A stretch of DNA of 64,000 nucleotides. Origin: Pelecanus crispus (Eukaryota > Chordata > Aves > Pelecaniformes > Pelecanidae). Position 1 is the stretch's first letter. Each line of letters starts with the position of its first letter. Below the pieces are notes generated by a model. That model was given only the letters and a program-made list of their open reading frames with translations, ran no database searches and had not been told where the DNA came from. Location of the stretch: NCBI RefSeq assembly GCF_030463565.1, contig NC_134648.1, positions 48,546,346-48,610,345 on the forward strand. Direction: 5' to 3'. Position numbers and translations under genes: made by a program. Shown here one piece after another: positions 11,462 through 25,000 of the stretch.

Positions 11462-14310
11462 GAGGGTAACCAGGCTTTGGCATCAGACATCAAACTCATT
11501 CCTTGGCATCAGTCATCAAGCAAGGAAGTTACTGCTCACCAGAGGCTGACAGCACACAGAAAAGGTTCCACTGATCAGAAATGATCTCTAAATTTCAAGT
11601 TTTATAAATTCTAAGTGAATCCCAAGCCATTTATTAGGAATTGCTTTACTTTTCATTGTTCTGAGGGGAAAAAAATTAATTATGCACATTTTCATTGCTA
11701 ACCACTAGATGTCACTCCTCCCATTTTGTTCTCATGCCTACGTCTTCGCTAAAATTTTTACCCAGGAAAAAAGCTAAGTAATCACTCTACAGAGAAATAG
11801 ACAAATGATCAAACATGGCACAAAGCTTTCACAAACACAGCCTCTTTGTAAGCCTGAAGTAAAAAAATCCAGCTTTCAAATACTCAGAGGTCAAGGTGTT
11901 CTGGAGCTGAGGCTTAGATTCAGCACCACTTCCAGTTGGAGAGGGTGAAAAACATAATCTCCATAATTATAGGTACAGTCTTATTAACTATCCAATTAAT
12001 TTCCAATTCAAATACTAACAAAGTGAACAACCTGGATGGAAAGCAACACCTGAGCCTCTGCAGAGTCCATTATACTCCCAAAGTGTGAGCCTTGAGCCCT
12101 GCAGTATATTCCTTATACAATATTCCCTTGGAAAACTTATCTTTTTAGTCCACAGCCAGCTAAAATAAAAAATTCAGCTATTTGTACTACACCTTAACTT
12201 CCATGTAAACCCAACCCTACCTCCAAAATCTGCAGTAACAAATTCTCTCCTCTGTATGAATGGATGGCACTATGTGGCATCAAGCACATTCAATAGGATA
12301 CCTACCAAAAAAAATGTAATGCAATAGTGAATGCAAAACTATCATTATTAGGAGATTAGCAGGTTTCAGAAAACCAGGGTAACAGTGAAGAACTGCATTG
12401 TAAAATTCTTCAAAGATAGGGCTGGATTTGTCATAATTTGGCTGGGATTCTCTTCAGAATACTTACTTCCTGTGCATTGTTTTCTGGTCCTCGTTTGGCA
12501 TCCTAATGTGCCAGCTTTCCTCCAAGCAAGGAGACATATCTGGGAAGGGAACAAAGAGGAAAGACTGAGACATCAGTAAAATAAAAGCAGACCTGTATTC
12601 TAGACCATTTTCATGTTGGGAAGTGCATTTTATTTTCTTAAGGGCCTGTATGTTTTATTTCTGGGAAATAGACTGGAGAAAGAAGCCAAGAATAAAGGTC
12701 CCACTTATAAATCACCTTGTCTGAACATCTCCAGCTTGAACAGTTAATTCTGTGGCTCTGCATCAACCTGGTTAAATTTAGGTCTTCAAAACTCACTATT
12801 TTTTAACAAACAGGAAGTGCACAACACTCTTAAACTCAAGCAAAGTGCAAACTAGGACACTAGTGCAGCCTCTCTGGTCCTTTTCTTATGCAATGTATAA
12901 CTCAAGAGTTTGCAGAAGCTCAGTTTGGGGAAGGAAATGCTGCCCACTCCTACAACACTTTTCAAAAAGTTTTGTTCTCTCCACAAGCTTTTCCACTTGT
13001 CAGTCAGAGAACTGTTTCCCTCTCATAAGAAATTTTAATGGAACTCAATTTAAAAAATTGCATTTGGAGTTTTCCAGCCATTCTCTACATTTAGTGTTGA
13101 TGTTACTGCTATGGCAAAAGGTGGGATTTTGACATCAGGAACGCACTGCAGCTGCACCCGCTAACACTCCAGTCTCCTCACACTTCCCGTGCTTTCAAAG
13201 ATGGGATGGAATGGAACGTTACTGACAAATGCATTGTGCAAACAAGAAAATGCTTCCACACTGCAGAGAGCACAAAAAACCAACACCATCTTCACACATT
13301 GTCATCAGTTAATAAATTGGGCACAATAGGACTACGAATTAGTGAGGGGGGTGGACACGACAACAGAGTCAAGAACCAGGAGATTAACACTGACAAAAAC
13401 ATTTCTTAATAGAGATAAACCCATTTTCAATGAAAAATTTTATTAATATTCTTCTAATACATTCCTCAATGTATAATAAATCTTTTAAGTCTATGACATA
13501 ATAGGGCAGGTCAATGCATTCCTACTCTAACTTCAATAAAGAAAAGCAAGATGAAAGTCTAATCCATCAAAATTTTATTTGCATTTCCAGCAGTGAAAAA
13601 CAGACTAAGCATTTCCTTAACATAACTAATCCCATTCCAACCAATTCTCTCCAGTCCCCAAAACCCATCTTGTTATAGGAATTAACCCACTTTCCAAAAA
13701 ATACTGAAAAAGTCTTTCCAGATGCACAGAATTTTTATTCACTTACAATTTATGTAGCCTAGAAACAAAATTAAAGAAGGTTGGCTCGCTGCTCAGGAGA
13801 AAACTCACCTTAATTCCCCACTCTGCCAGTATATTCCTGTGTCATCTTGGACAAGTCACTCAGGACAAGTTTACACCACACAGCAAAGAACACCACAGAG
13901 CTCTCTGAGCTGCAGATTCCCAGGCCAGGAGCCACACATGGCACAGCACTGCTGTACCAGTATGAACCAGTCAGCACCTATACATTCAGATATCATTGCA
14001 CAGAATTGGTCCTAAACCAGTTACCCGGCTCACTCCCCTGAGTGTACTGCTCTAGGTCAGTGATCACACAGCCTGCTCAGGTGTCTTTTCGCCTACAGTA
14101 AAAGCACATGCTTAAGTTCTCCATCTCATTTCTCAATTTGCAGAATGGGAAGAGTAGCACTTCCATGTTTTGCAAGGATGCTGCAGGCACACAAAAAAGA
14201 AAACTGGGGAAGCACAGACATAACAGAGTACCAGAGAGGAGGAAATGCAGCACAGATCTCTAAAACACATGCAGCACTTGAAAGTTTCTTTGCTGCAATA
14301 ACTTTATCCT

Positions 14311-14331
14311 GGGGGGGGGGGGGGGGGGGGG
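14311..14331 (+). repeat. Poly(G) tract, 21 bases
   Basis: An uninterrupted run of 21 G follows ATCCT. It could form a G-quadruplex or be a length-unstable homopolymer; the exact length may be affected by sequencing. Confidence 0.9.
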
Positions 14332-16390
14332 AGTCTATTACCACTAAATGATGAAGTTAAAACTGGAAACGCAAAGGACCAAGTTGTGAATAGAAAACTG
14401 CTCAAGACCAATTTGACTGAGAAAATAATAAAAAATTTCTTGAGGAAATACCTTTGCTCTTGGGAAATGCCAGTTTATTGAAATTTCTTGAAGAAAAATA
14501 AATTTTTGCTAAGAAAGGTTACTCAGGTTCAAGGAGAGTTTTCTGATCAAACCAAAAGGGAGAGGCGCCAATGCCAGAATGTACTGACAATCTGCAGTCA
14601 GTGATAAGACAGACTTAAGTGCAAACTGCATGCATGACAAGACTTGGCACAGGGAGTTGAACCTAAAGCTGTACACAACTTCCTGACCTGGCTAGTTTGG
14701 GAGTAGTGTCTTTTGTATGTATAACTGAATGCTCACTCTGACCCATATAAGAAAGACTCACATTATAGCCCAAGGTCAGCACACCTATTTGGATGCAAGA
14801 CATGTATGTTTAAATTTCTGTTTCACACAATGCATTGTTGGGATTTGAAAGCAGTTCTTCCAAAAACCTAAATAAATACCCTGCATGTTGGTGTATTCAT
14901 TATTCTGGTTCCAGTTAAATCTTTCAGAAGTGTCTGCTCTGTACCAGTGTAGAAGAGGAAACAGGTTTTATGGGACAGAAGCCTGTTTCCTCTCCAACTC
15001 TAGAAAAAATATAGATAGACAGAAAGGAAATTATGAATTTTATGATAAAAGAACCTTCTAGCTTTATCCACTAGCTCACTGGAGAAGACAATGAACTTTA
15101 AAATCAGGTACACTTATTTTCAATTTATGTTCCACATTTTTTTTGCCAGTGTAACTTCAGGATTACACTGAGCTATGTCTGCTTAGCACTCATATAAAAG
15201 AAAGCTCTGCTAACTCTTTTGTGACTCCTAAAATTGGAGTTTTCCACTCTCTTCAGAAAACAAAGCCCCTTTTTCTTCCCAGCTAAGTAGAATACTTTAT
15301 ACCTGTTAGCCGTTCAACTTCCTTTCACTGCAGTTTGATGTGAAACCATACCAGTCTATGGTTTTTCTCTGAAGGAGATAGCTGAACTTCAGAAAGCATT
15401 TCTACTTACAGTTCTTTCACTTGTCACCCAAGTATCATGGTGCTTTTTCTGTTCCCTATTTGGATTAATAAATCTTCAGATGCCAGTTCTACACACAACC
15501 CAAAACTCTAGCTTTTGGTCTCACACCCTGCCTCTAAGCTGGGGTGGCATAGAGCACGCAAGATGATGGGCTGTTCCCTTCCTTTCTCAACCCTGAAACT
15601 CCACACCCAAGGTCCCTCCAAGTCCCTTTCATCAAGCAGAGTTATTATTAAGAACAAATTAGAAACTCCAAATAAAACAGTCCAATCGTAAAGTTTCGAT
15701 CACCATCTATAGCCCTCTCCTTATTCCAGCAAGTCCTAACCTTTCAGCCTTCTTGACTCCCAGTGTGTGAATCTCCACACGGTAGATGATGCATGGCTCA
15801 TGTATCAACCGTGTGACAGACAGGACAGAGAATGCCATGCCACGATGTGCTGGGTTATGTGACAGCTCAACAGGCCAATGATAAAGGAAGATAAATGCAG
15901 AAGTTTCACAAATATTTGCTGACATTTGATAACTTGATTGGATCTAAGTCTCCTCTCTCATAGATCTGACCTACACAGGAAAAGTAATCAGTATGACTGC
16001 ACCTGAATAGGAAAGTGTGTGGAGTCGCTATATCTCTGATGAAATCATTCTTAGCTGCCCGCAGGATAGGGCTATTCTGGCACTTCTATGCCAATCAATC
16101 TCCCAGACAGACTAAAGGTTACATCAGCTTTGCAATCAAATACAGAAGCTTTGCTGTTATCTTCAGAGATAGCCCTGACAAGAACCTAGGCAAGAGCAGA
16201 ATTAGGGGCAAAGGTAGAATTCCTGCTCTGGGCAAAGATCTACTGCAGCATATGCATACTGCTCAGCAGTATACTGATCTCAGCAGGGTTTTCTGTGCAG
16301 CAGAGAATTTCATCACACATAAAGCCATATGTATGAGCAGGCTAAAGTCAGTACAGTTGTGAGCTGGAGAAAACTAAACACAGACAAAGG

Positions 16391-16435
16391 AAACACCACA
16401 CAAACAAAAAACACCACATAAACAAAAAACACCAC
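16391..16435. repeat. Short tandem repeat, about 18-bp unit, 2.5 copies
   Basis: The unit AACACCACANAAACAAAA occurs twice, followed by a partial AACACCAC. Confidence 0.7.
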
Positions 16436-16871
16436 GTTGATACATGAGTTGCAACCCTCTATCTTTAACTGAAAGCAGCTTTAAAAAAAACAAAAAACAA
16501 ACAAAAAACCCCAACAAATCAAACACTTAAAAAGGTAGTACACATAGTGTGTAAAAAAGATATTACAAAGAAAAATTCCGTTAAGCCACTCTGCTCTGAT
16601 GTTCCACCCTGCTATACACTATTTCTTTCATCTAAGTGCAGTAACTGGAACCCAAGAGGCTGTTTGTACAAGCAAGGGTCATTTGTGGAAGCGAGTTGAG
16701 TGTATTTCACCATCAAGAGAGCCCTTCAAATTGGCAAAAACTCTCCCTACCTTCAGTGGTCAATACATTATGCCACTGACTTTCAGGCACAGAAGAAAGG
16801 GCTGTAAGGGATTTTAACAAGTCATACAGGTTCTTCCCCCTCCTCCCAGAAGCAGGATCAACTCTAACTAA

Positions 16872-17215
16872 ATCATAGAATCATTTAGGTTGGAAAAGAC
16901 CGTTAAGATTATCAAATCCAATTGTAATAATTCCTGACTGATGGCTGATGAACAATGCTTGAAACTTCTCAATGATATGGACTCCGTATTTTGCTGAGGC
17001 CATTTCTTCCAGACTTTCACTATCCTTATGGAAAGTTTTTTCTGATGTATAACCTGAATCCTTCTCATTACATTTTAAACATGTATTACCTCTTGTCCTA
17101 TATACCCTAGAAGTGTAAGACACTCCTTTTTTTCAGGGACCTTTTATATATCTAAAGCCTGTACCCTTGCAGGCTTCTCCTCCCCTAGACTTAACAAATT
17201 CAGCTCCCCACTTAT
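16872..17215 (-). mobile_element. Old CR1 3' fragment
   Basis: Minus-strand CR1 whose 3' end is at 16872 (ATCATAGAATCATTTAGGTT on the plus strand). Decayed C-terminal coding sequence extends to about 17215; the opposite-strand words GCAGGCTTCTCCTCCCCTAGACT match the conserved segment before the CR1 stop. Many changes compared with the young copies. Confidence 0.75.
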
Positions 17216-20200
17216 TCCACACAAAGAACAAGGTTCATGTAAATATGTTCATAGAACATAAGTACTGTGAATCCAAATTAACACCATATCTCACGTAATG
17301 ATTTTGCATAGAGAATTTGCTACTAAAAAGCTATACAGGTTTCCTCCCCATCCCTTTACCGGGCACAGCAGCTGTGCTAACTTGTCAGGTCAAGGTCACC
17401 CTGGACCCCACCATGACATCCCTCCCAGCCCATTCCTCTCTGCAACGGGACTCAGCTAGATGCTGCAGGGCCCAAGCACAGTCAGGCAGCCACACACTTC
17501 GCTTCCTGCCCTTCAGCTCCTCACCTCCTGTTGTAACTGCTACCAGTAGAGTCAAGTCTGGATGCAAATATGTGAATCTGCAGGAAGTTTCCTACATATT
17601 TCCTACAGGTGCAAAGGAATCTGTGATACATAGGAACACAGCTCTCAGGAGAAGGGCCCTCACGAAGTATGTTGCAAGCTATTCAGTGTGATACAGGGGC
17701 ACCATGTGACTCAATTGCAAAGTTAGGAAAATCAGTTTAGACAAACTACAGGTGCCTTTGAAAGAAGCATTCCAAACACACAGGGAATTAAATAGAATTA
17801 ATATGTAACAAACACTGAAGGAAATTTAGTGGGTTTTGATGATAACTTTGGAGCTAAATAAACTCTGGGAAATAGATTCGGAAAGACGCTGGTTTGTCAC
17901 ATGAGGCTTTTCACTGAGCTCTTTCAATAACACAGAAAAGGAACCCACTCCGGAACAGTTACAATAAAGGAAGTCAGCAGCACAGAGAAGCTTAGATCAC
18001 AAAGAGTTAGGCAAAGATGGATAAAGACAGTACAACCCCTGCTCATGCTCTAAGCAACATTTAGTGTTATATAAAATCATAGAATCACATAGGTTGGAAA
18101 AGACCTTTAAGATCATTGAGTTCTTAAATGAAGGGTTGCAGCTCACATTAAGAAAATCTATGTTAACTAAACTATGGAAATAGTGGCCTAGAATTGCCGT
18201 TGAGAACTAGAAATCTCTGGTAAGTGTTTTAATTGCTCCTATGCAAGTTCACAAAGACAGTGCTTTAAGAACAGTCTGGTGTTTTTAAAGATTTTTTTTT
18301 TTAAACAAAATGACAGCATAATAACAAATGATTGGCAGAAATTAAAAAAAATAAATATTAATCAAAATGCAAAAGACATTACAAAACAGAAAGTCAACAC
18401 TATCGCTCACTATCCATGTTTACAGAAACAAATTTGGATCCCCTCCAATAGAGACAAAACTCTCAATTCATCCAGAAGAGCAGAGGAGAGAATTTATTTT
18501 TCAAGTGCTCTCTACATCACTTGAATACCTTTATAAAATATTTTCTATCTTATGAAATAACTTCTTTATTCAAAGAAGTTCTGACTTGATTTCAATCTTT
18601 TATGAATGTCATTTATTCTTTCGCTAACAGCAAATCTTAACTCTGTCTTAACAAAGCTTCACCTGCTTAAACCATTCTCAGGTATAATTCACAAAGAGTG
18701 TCTGCACGGTCTTCCTCTACAGAGCATAGGTAAATGAAAGATTTATATTGTTATTAAACAAAAATCAAATGGTCTTCTGGTCCCTCATCATCCTAGCCAC
18801 AATAATCTGCTGCCAGAAATTAGAGGCGGTGTTTAATGCCCATTACACAGCCCGCACCACAGGTAACACCACTCACGGACAAGGAAACGCTAGCTGTGCA
18901 GAAGAAGCAGCAAAGTCTCTGTCCTCTGCTGTCACCCCACTTACATTCACTCCCCACTGCAGGGACTGGCTCACTCAGCACAGCTGTGCTCTATTCTTTC
19001 CCAGCTAAACAAAGCATAGTGCCATGTTACTACCTTAAAATACTGATCTCCTGCTGCTGCCAAAAAGTGATGGCCAGAAGGGAAGGACACTGGCTAATAA
19101 TTAACTAATATTAACTGAAGCAAAAATCCCCTGACAAGCCTTATTTTAAGGCCTGATGATGATTATCAGCTACATTTCCTCCAGCTGAGATTTGAGAATA
19201 TATTTTGAGGCATTAAAGATACAAGGATTGTATTTCACTTCTACTATAACACGTTATTTTCACTTTTAGGAAAGAATAATTCTTAACATGCCAAAAATAC
19301 CAACTAAACTTTACAAAATCTCTGGCTGCAAGTTATTAGCATTTCCCTCTTACAGATAGAAAAGCTGAGGTACAGAAGGCAATGTGAATTGCCAGCCCTG
19401 AATTAGTGCTGGAGCTCAAAATCAAAACCAGCATCCTTGCTTCTATGGACAGCTGTGCTTAGCTTCAGCCAGGGGAGGCAATACAGCTCCAAAAGAAGCA
19501 TTTAAGGCCTTTGCACCCTGTCCTTTCCCATGCTGTTACTAAAAATATACCTGCCACTACCAAAATACAGATGATGTCCCCCAATATGCTTGTGCACTGC
19601 CATCGTATGACTGGTGCGCTTCCAGTCCTGTGTCTGTAGAGGAACTGGGGACCACTGGGGAAGAAGGGACGAAGGACATGGGAGAGTATGAACTATTCTT
19701 ACAAAATGTGTCCACTCAGCAGCTGTAAAGTGATTCCCGTCACAGGCTTTGCTGCCTTTTCAGGTACAAGTCGACTTCTACCGATCTCCACTTGCTCACA
19801 GGTAAAAGGCAAAGACAACAATAAAACCACTAAAAACCTTACTGAAGTGACAAATCAGCACTGCTCAAGGTCCCCATTCAAAAGAAAATCCTTATTCAGT
19901 GAAGAAGTATGTGTTTAAGTATTACCACAGTCAACATAGGTTGCATGAAGCAATGCTGGTGACTTTTTTGGAAGGCAGAAGCAAGGATATGCATTTAGCT
20001 TAATTTTTCTGAAAGGAAATCAACCTTTCAGCAATTTGACTATGTTCAAGTATTTTGCCCTCAGAAATCATCTCATGCGAACATGTGCCTGCAGAGCATT
20101 ACAGGACAAGTGGCATTTCTCTCTGAAATCCTCTGCCAGACTCCGTAAAGGGTACACCCAGTTCTCAGGACGCATCAAATCCCATGGCAACCAGACCCAG

Positions 20201-20899
20201 GATGTATTTCCCTCATTCCCCACACCGATGCTGAACAACAGCCCTTTGTTTGGAGTGCTAAATGCAAGCATTTCAAGATGCCCTTCAGAAGGTTCCTTAA
20301 CAGCTGACCTGTCATTTTGTTCACATTTCTTTTACTCGGTGCTTAAGTTACAGAACACTTTTGTATTATACTAGAGGTTTCAAAGTGGATTAATATTATA
20401 GGGTGGCAAAAAACACAGTCAGCAGCCCTGTCCATGGCAAGACACATCCTGGCTCTTATGGATGAGGACACAACTGTTGTGCCAGGAGCACACCGGACAA
20501 CAGGCTTCCACATCTCCTGTATTGTGGGGAGAGCCGCCCATCGCAGCTGCACGCTTCACAGTCCTGCAGGAGGGCTGAAATAGAGAACCAGACCATGAAG
20601 CTAGAGCAAAGCACTCGGCCTTTCACTTGTGGTGCACCTCCAGGCCTCATATAAAGGTGCATTTTACCTCTTTCCAGGCAAAAGAACCCTGAAACTGGGC
20701 CCCTCCCACGGGAGACACACTACATGTGGCACACCCTGAGATTAGCGATGCAGCTCCCACCTGGGGAAAGTCCATCCAGCCTTCACCATCACTTTCTGCC
20801 ACTTGGTAAGACAAAGCAGGAGCAGCCCAGTTACCTTCTTTGCCACTCACTGCTTTCTACGGGGTAATTTTATCCCAGCTCTTCTGTTCCTCAAAGCTA
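17216..20899. other. VASH1 upstream flank, no supported gene
   Basis: Apart from the 48-bp CR1 remnant nothing is recognised. GC content rises from about 20.4 kb toward the CpG island. Confidence 0.5.
18075..18122 (-). mobile_element. Minimal CR1 3'-end fragment
   Basis: About 48 bp: AATCATAGAATCACATAGG, then TTGGAAAAGACCTTTAAGAT. This is the extreme 3' end of a minus-strand CR1 without coding sequence. Confidence 0.85.
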
Positions 20900-21666
20900 C
20901 CTCCACATGGAAACCCGCCCCCGCCTCCAGCAGGGCGGCCTCCCCGGGCCCCTCCGGCCTCCCCGGGCCCGACCCGGCCCGGCCCGGCCCCGCTCCTCCC
21001 TCACAGCCCAGCGGGCCGGCGGACACCGCGCGCAGCCGCGCACTAACGGCCCCGCGCCCAGCCCGAGCTGCCCCTCACGGCGGCCGTTAAACGGTCGCCT
21101 CGTGGCCCCGCCCCCCGCAGCCCCGCCCCCAGCGGCTGCCTCCCGCCCTCCCGCCCCGCCGCCGTTATCGCCCGGCCGCAGCCGCCTCCCGGCCCTATCG
21201 CCCGCGGGCAGCGGGACCCCGCCGGCGGGCGCCCGCCGCCACCCGGGGCCCTGCGAGACCCCGCGCCGCCGGGCCCGGGGCGGAGCAGAGCAGAGCGGAG
21301 GGGAGCGGCGCCCGGCCCGGCCCAGCGCGGCGCCGCCCCGCCCCGCCCCGCCCGGCGCGGGGGCTTTGTTACCCCGCATGCAGCACCCGGTGGGGGGGCG
21401 GCTGTCCCCGCCCGCCCCCCCGCCCCGCGGAGCGCTCGGGAGGCGGCGCGGCGGGGGCGCCCCGGCGGCAGGCCCGCCCCGCGCGGTGCCCGCCGTCACT
21501 GCCGCGGGCGGTCGGGCCGCCGGCGCCTCCCCCGCCGCGGCGGCCTGATGCGGCAGCCGGCGCCGCCCCGCCCGGCTTTTTCTCCCCTTTTCCCCGCGCC
21601 CCCTCCGCCTTGATAGCTCCGGGGGCGAGGCGGGGGCGGTGACGCCCCGTGCCCGGTGCGCCGGCC

Positions 21667-21714
21667 ATGCGGGGCGCGGCCCCCGGCGGCCCGGCGGCGG
21701 GCGGCGGGCGCTGA
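21667..21714 (+). CDS. Upstream ORF in the VASH1 5' leader (15 aa)
   Basis: ATG at 21667 has G at -3 (GCCATGC). The frame reads 15 sense codons rich in Gly and Ala and stops at TGA 21712-21714, 21 nt before the VASH1 start at 21736. It is in the same frame as VASH1 but separated from it by the stop. It matters only if transcription starts upstream of 21667; the role in limiting VASH1 translation is inference. Confidence 0.45.
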   Translation: MRGAAPGGPAAGGGR

Positions 21715-21735
21715 GCGCGGGCGGCGGCGGCGGCG

Positions 21736-22011
21736 ATGCCGATGCCGGGGGGCGGCGGGGCCGCGGCCGCCGCCAGGCGCCCCGCGTCCGGCGAAGCGGC
21801 GGCGGCGGCGGCGGCGCCGCGGGACGAGGAGCAGCAGGAGGAGGAGGGCGAGGAGGATCTCCGCGACGGCGGCGTCCCCTTCTTCGTCAACCGCGGCGGG
21901 CTGCCCGTGGATGAGCCCACCTGGGAGCGGATGTGGCGGCATGTGGGCAGGATCCACCCCGAGGGGGAGCGGGTGGCGCAGAGGATCCGGGGCGCCGCCG
22001 ACCTGCCCAAG
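21736..22011 (+). CDS. VASH1: VASH1 coding exon 1
   Basis: Residues 1-92, ending DLPK before donor GTGAGA; phase 0. It lies inside the CpG island. The alanine runs (5 and 7 in a row) and the acidic EEQQEEEGEED stretch are encoded by GCG/GAG-rich sequence. Conserved vasohibin sequence starts at about residue 40. Confidence 0.96.
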
Positions 22012-25000
22012 GTGAGACCCCCCCCGCCCGGGGCTGCTGCGGCGCGGGGTCCCGGCGGGAGCGCCCGGGCCGGGCCGTCCCCTGCGGGGCGCACGAAGGG
22101 AAAAGGGGAAACGGTGGCATCCCGCTGGGAAGGGTCTCTCGCCCGCCCCCCTTGGGGACCGGGCTCCCCAGCTGGGGAGCGATCCCTCGGGAAAAGGGCC
22201 CCGGGGGTGCTCCTGCAGGAAGCAAAGCCACGCTCTAGCTCGGAGAGCGGGAGGGTGCCCGCGGGGCTCTGCCCTGCCCGGTGCGCCAGCAGCACCCTCC
22301 TCTTCTGAGGCCTTGCTGGAAAACAGGCTTCAGATGGCTAATGTGCGAGCCCCCTGGGAGGGAGATGCATTGCCCTAAAGAGGAAGACTGGATAAATGGT
22401 TAAAAGATGAGGAGAGTTACAAGAGTCCGAATACTTGAGGTGGGAGGGTAAGTGAGGCAGGCAGAGGCGAGTCTTTGAACCAGAAGAAATTAGATTTGGG
22501 TACACTCTCCCACACCAAAAAGCATTCTTGCACAGAACAGTGTCTGTCAGAAAAGGGACTCTTGATGCCTGAGAGTTTTAAGAGAAGTTAGCAAACGCTT
22601 GCAGAGCTTGTTGCTGGTCTAGGGTCAGACGTTGTGATTTCCAGGCGCGTTCCTGGCCTTGATGCAGAGAAGTCTACAAAAAGAGGAACCAGTGATCATT
22701 TCACTTAACCTTGTGCCACACTGAAACATTTGCATGTGAATTCTTGTGATTGTTGCTATCTGTGTTGCACCCCAGCTGGAGAAAAATCTCCCCCTTTCAT
22801 TGCCATCCTGTGAACAAAAGACACTGCAAACATTTGGTGTGGCACTCCATTGGCGGGTTATGAGGGTATTCCCATCACGCTAACAGGAAATTCAAATACA
22901 AAAAGATGAAGTTTTTTCTGCTCAGGCTTTTTTAGCAAGGACTTACTTCCTTGGGAATGTATTACCTTGAAGTATGCAAGAACTTGCTATTATATAGCGC
23001 ACAGGCAATCCGTACTGCTTTCGACGAGGAACTCTGGAGAAGCATGTGATGTAACATCCTTTGTGCAGTGAAGAGTTATAGGCATCTGTAGCAGGAACCA
23101 GAACAAATCTTGAATCCTGATTACAGTCCCTGTTCTAACTCTGCTAGACTTTTCCTTCCTTTTCAGAGTTCCTTCCTCTCCTCTGACTTTGTCCTGAGCC
23201 TGGGTGAAGGCAGAAAACATGTTTCAGATCAATCAGAAAATGCACTACTTAATTTCCTGACCAAAAGGGCTGATTTGGCCAGGAGAGGTGAGGGAAATGG
23301 AAGAAAGAAGTTCACAAACAAGAGCCCAGTGCATGAGGGGAGGGAAGTACAGCGTTCAGTCTCTGGTTTTGGTCTTAATGTGAAGTACTTCCACTGTTCT
23401 CACTTTATTGTCTTGGTGCCAAAGGATTACAGTTAGGGGACACAAGTGGTGTGAGCTCTTGCAATGACAGGTGAAATTGGGCTATCCTTTTTTTTTTTTT
23501 TTTTGGCGTCTGCTAGCACCACTGGGAACCAGATCTATAAATTCCATGCAGCGCTCTGCAATCTGAGATCCCATTCCCAAGTTCACCAGGCATACAGCTG
23601 AGAGGATGCTGGGATGCAGGAAGCAGCAAGGATGGATGGGCTCTGTTTCCCTAGCTCCTTTTCCCCTCTAGGGATGTGTTTTTATCTTTGAGGCCTGCTT
23701 ATATCACCACCCGTCTCGGTGCCATCAAGTTTCTTTGAATGGCTGATGCAACAGATGAGAATTAGGGCAATGAGTGTACTCTGCAGAGCTAGCTCCTTTG
23801 AAAAGCCAGGTACTCTCCTTGTGCTGGAGGGTGAATAGGCCTTTTTAGGTGTTGGAAATTGGACAGTGGTTTGCCTACTCTTTTTGGCCTTGAACGGTAG
23901 CCAGTATTGAGTGCTGGGGGAAATAACTCTCAAAAGAGTTGTCCATAAACTAAACTTAATACTGTAAAATGATGACTGCAAGAGGCTGTGATCAGACTTC
24001 ATAAATATGTTCACAGATCAGCTGCAGGGGCCATGTCTTTCACTGGGGTGTGAGAGCTCAGAGATCTCCCCTGGTCCCCATTTCCTTCCAGTAGATTTGT
24101 GGTGAGTGGGCATTGAGTGAGCCATGCCACGGTGGCAGGACATAGTTGATTGGCCACGCATGCTAGGCTTGAGCGTGCCACCCTCCTGTAGGTTGTTTCC
24201 TTTTTAGCAATAGGGTGGAGTATTGCTGTCCTTGGAGCTGCTGGGACCATCAAATGGGTGCACACTGGAAATACAAAGTGATGTGTGCTTGCCTCATTGA
24301 GAAATGACGGATTTTAAATGAGGCAGTTATGAGGGCAAAGACAGGAAGAGTTGCACCTAATGGGTTCATACAGAGAGAGAGGGAAAAATCCAGTTTCTTT
24401 AGTCAGGCTAACAACTGGGATTGGTACTGCTCCCATGTTGCTTGCAAAAGGAAGATTAGGGAGGGGCTTGGATACATATAAGCACCATAAAAGAAACTGT
24501 TGCTAAACCAGGTTGGCCAAACAAGCACGTCTGTGATATGGATACGGGTGGAGCTTTGCCTGTGCCTGGCTACCATCTGCCTTGTCTCCCGTACAGCATG
24601 GCCCACTTACTACATTAAAATCTCTGTTGTTCTCAGGACCCCCTTTCTAAAAGCAGAGTCCCAATCCCATGCATATAGCCAGCCTGCCGGGGTGCATGAA
24701 TCTAGGAGTGGGGTGATGCAGCCCCTCCACACAAGTGATGAGGGACCAAGGACGTGCTCAGTCAGTCTGCTAAGCCTGGCAGATGTATGTGCTCTGGGAA
24801 ATCTGGGCTCTCTTCCTAGCTCTTCCTCCAGCTTTCAGAATAACAAAAGGGAAAGCAAATAGATCTGATTTCCTATCTTTTCTGTTACAAATAAATTCCT
24901 CTCTGCTTTCTGGAGGATTGTGAAGACTGCCTAATATTTATAGCCCTTCTGAGCTGTCCAGTGGATGATGCTGGGTAAGAACAAAGCATTAGGTCTCCCA

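Larger units (their letters stand above)
11462..16871. other. Intergenic DNA, no supported gene
   Basis: No exon recognised. It contains a 21-base G run (14311-14331) and an imperfect A/C-rich tandem repeat near 16391-16435. Otherwise no structure noticed. Confidence 0.5.
20900..22110 (+). promoter_or_regulatory. VASH1: CpG-island promoter of VASH1
   Basis: This stretch is very GC-rich and CpG-dense, with repeated Sp1/KLF-type CCGCCC boxes (for example around 21330-21360), and has no obvious TATA box. It covers the sequence upstream of, and including, VASH1 exon 1. A near-palindrome CCGTTAAACGG at 21084-21094 contains two facing AACGG (MYB-type) half sites. Very long open frames on both strands here follow from the lack of AT-rich stop codons and are not genes. 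The transcription start cannot be fixed from sequence; I infer a dispersed start within about 21.2-21.7 kb. Confidence 0.85.

Noticed and set aside
20897-22308. Several 100-300 codon open frames on both strands in the VASH1 CpG island
   Set aside because: They are made of Pro/Arg/Gly/Ala from GC composition with few stops; only the exon 1 frame at 21736-22011 continues into conserved protein.
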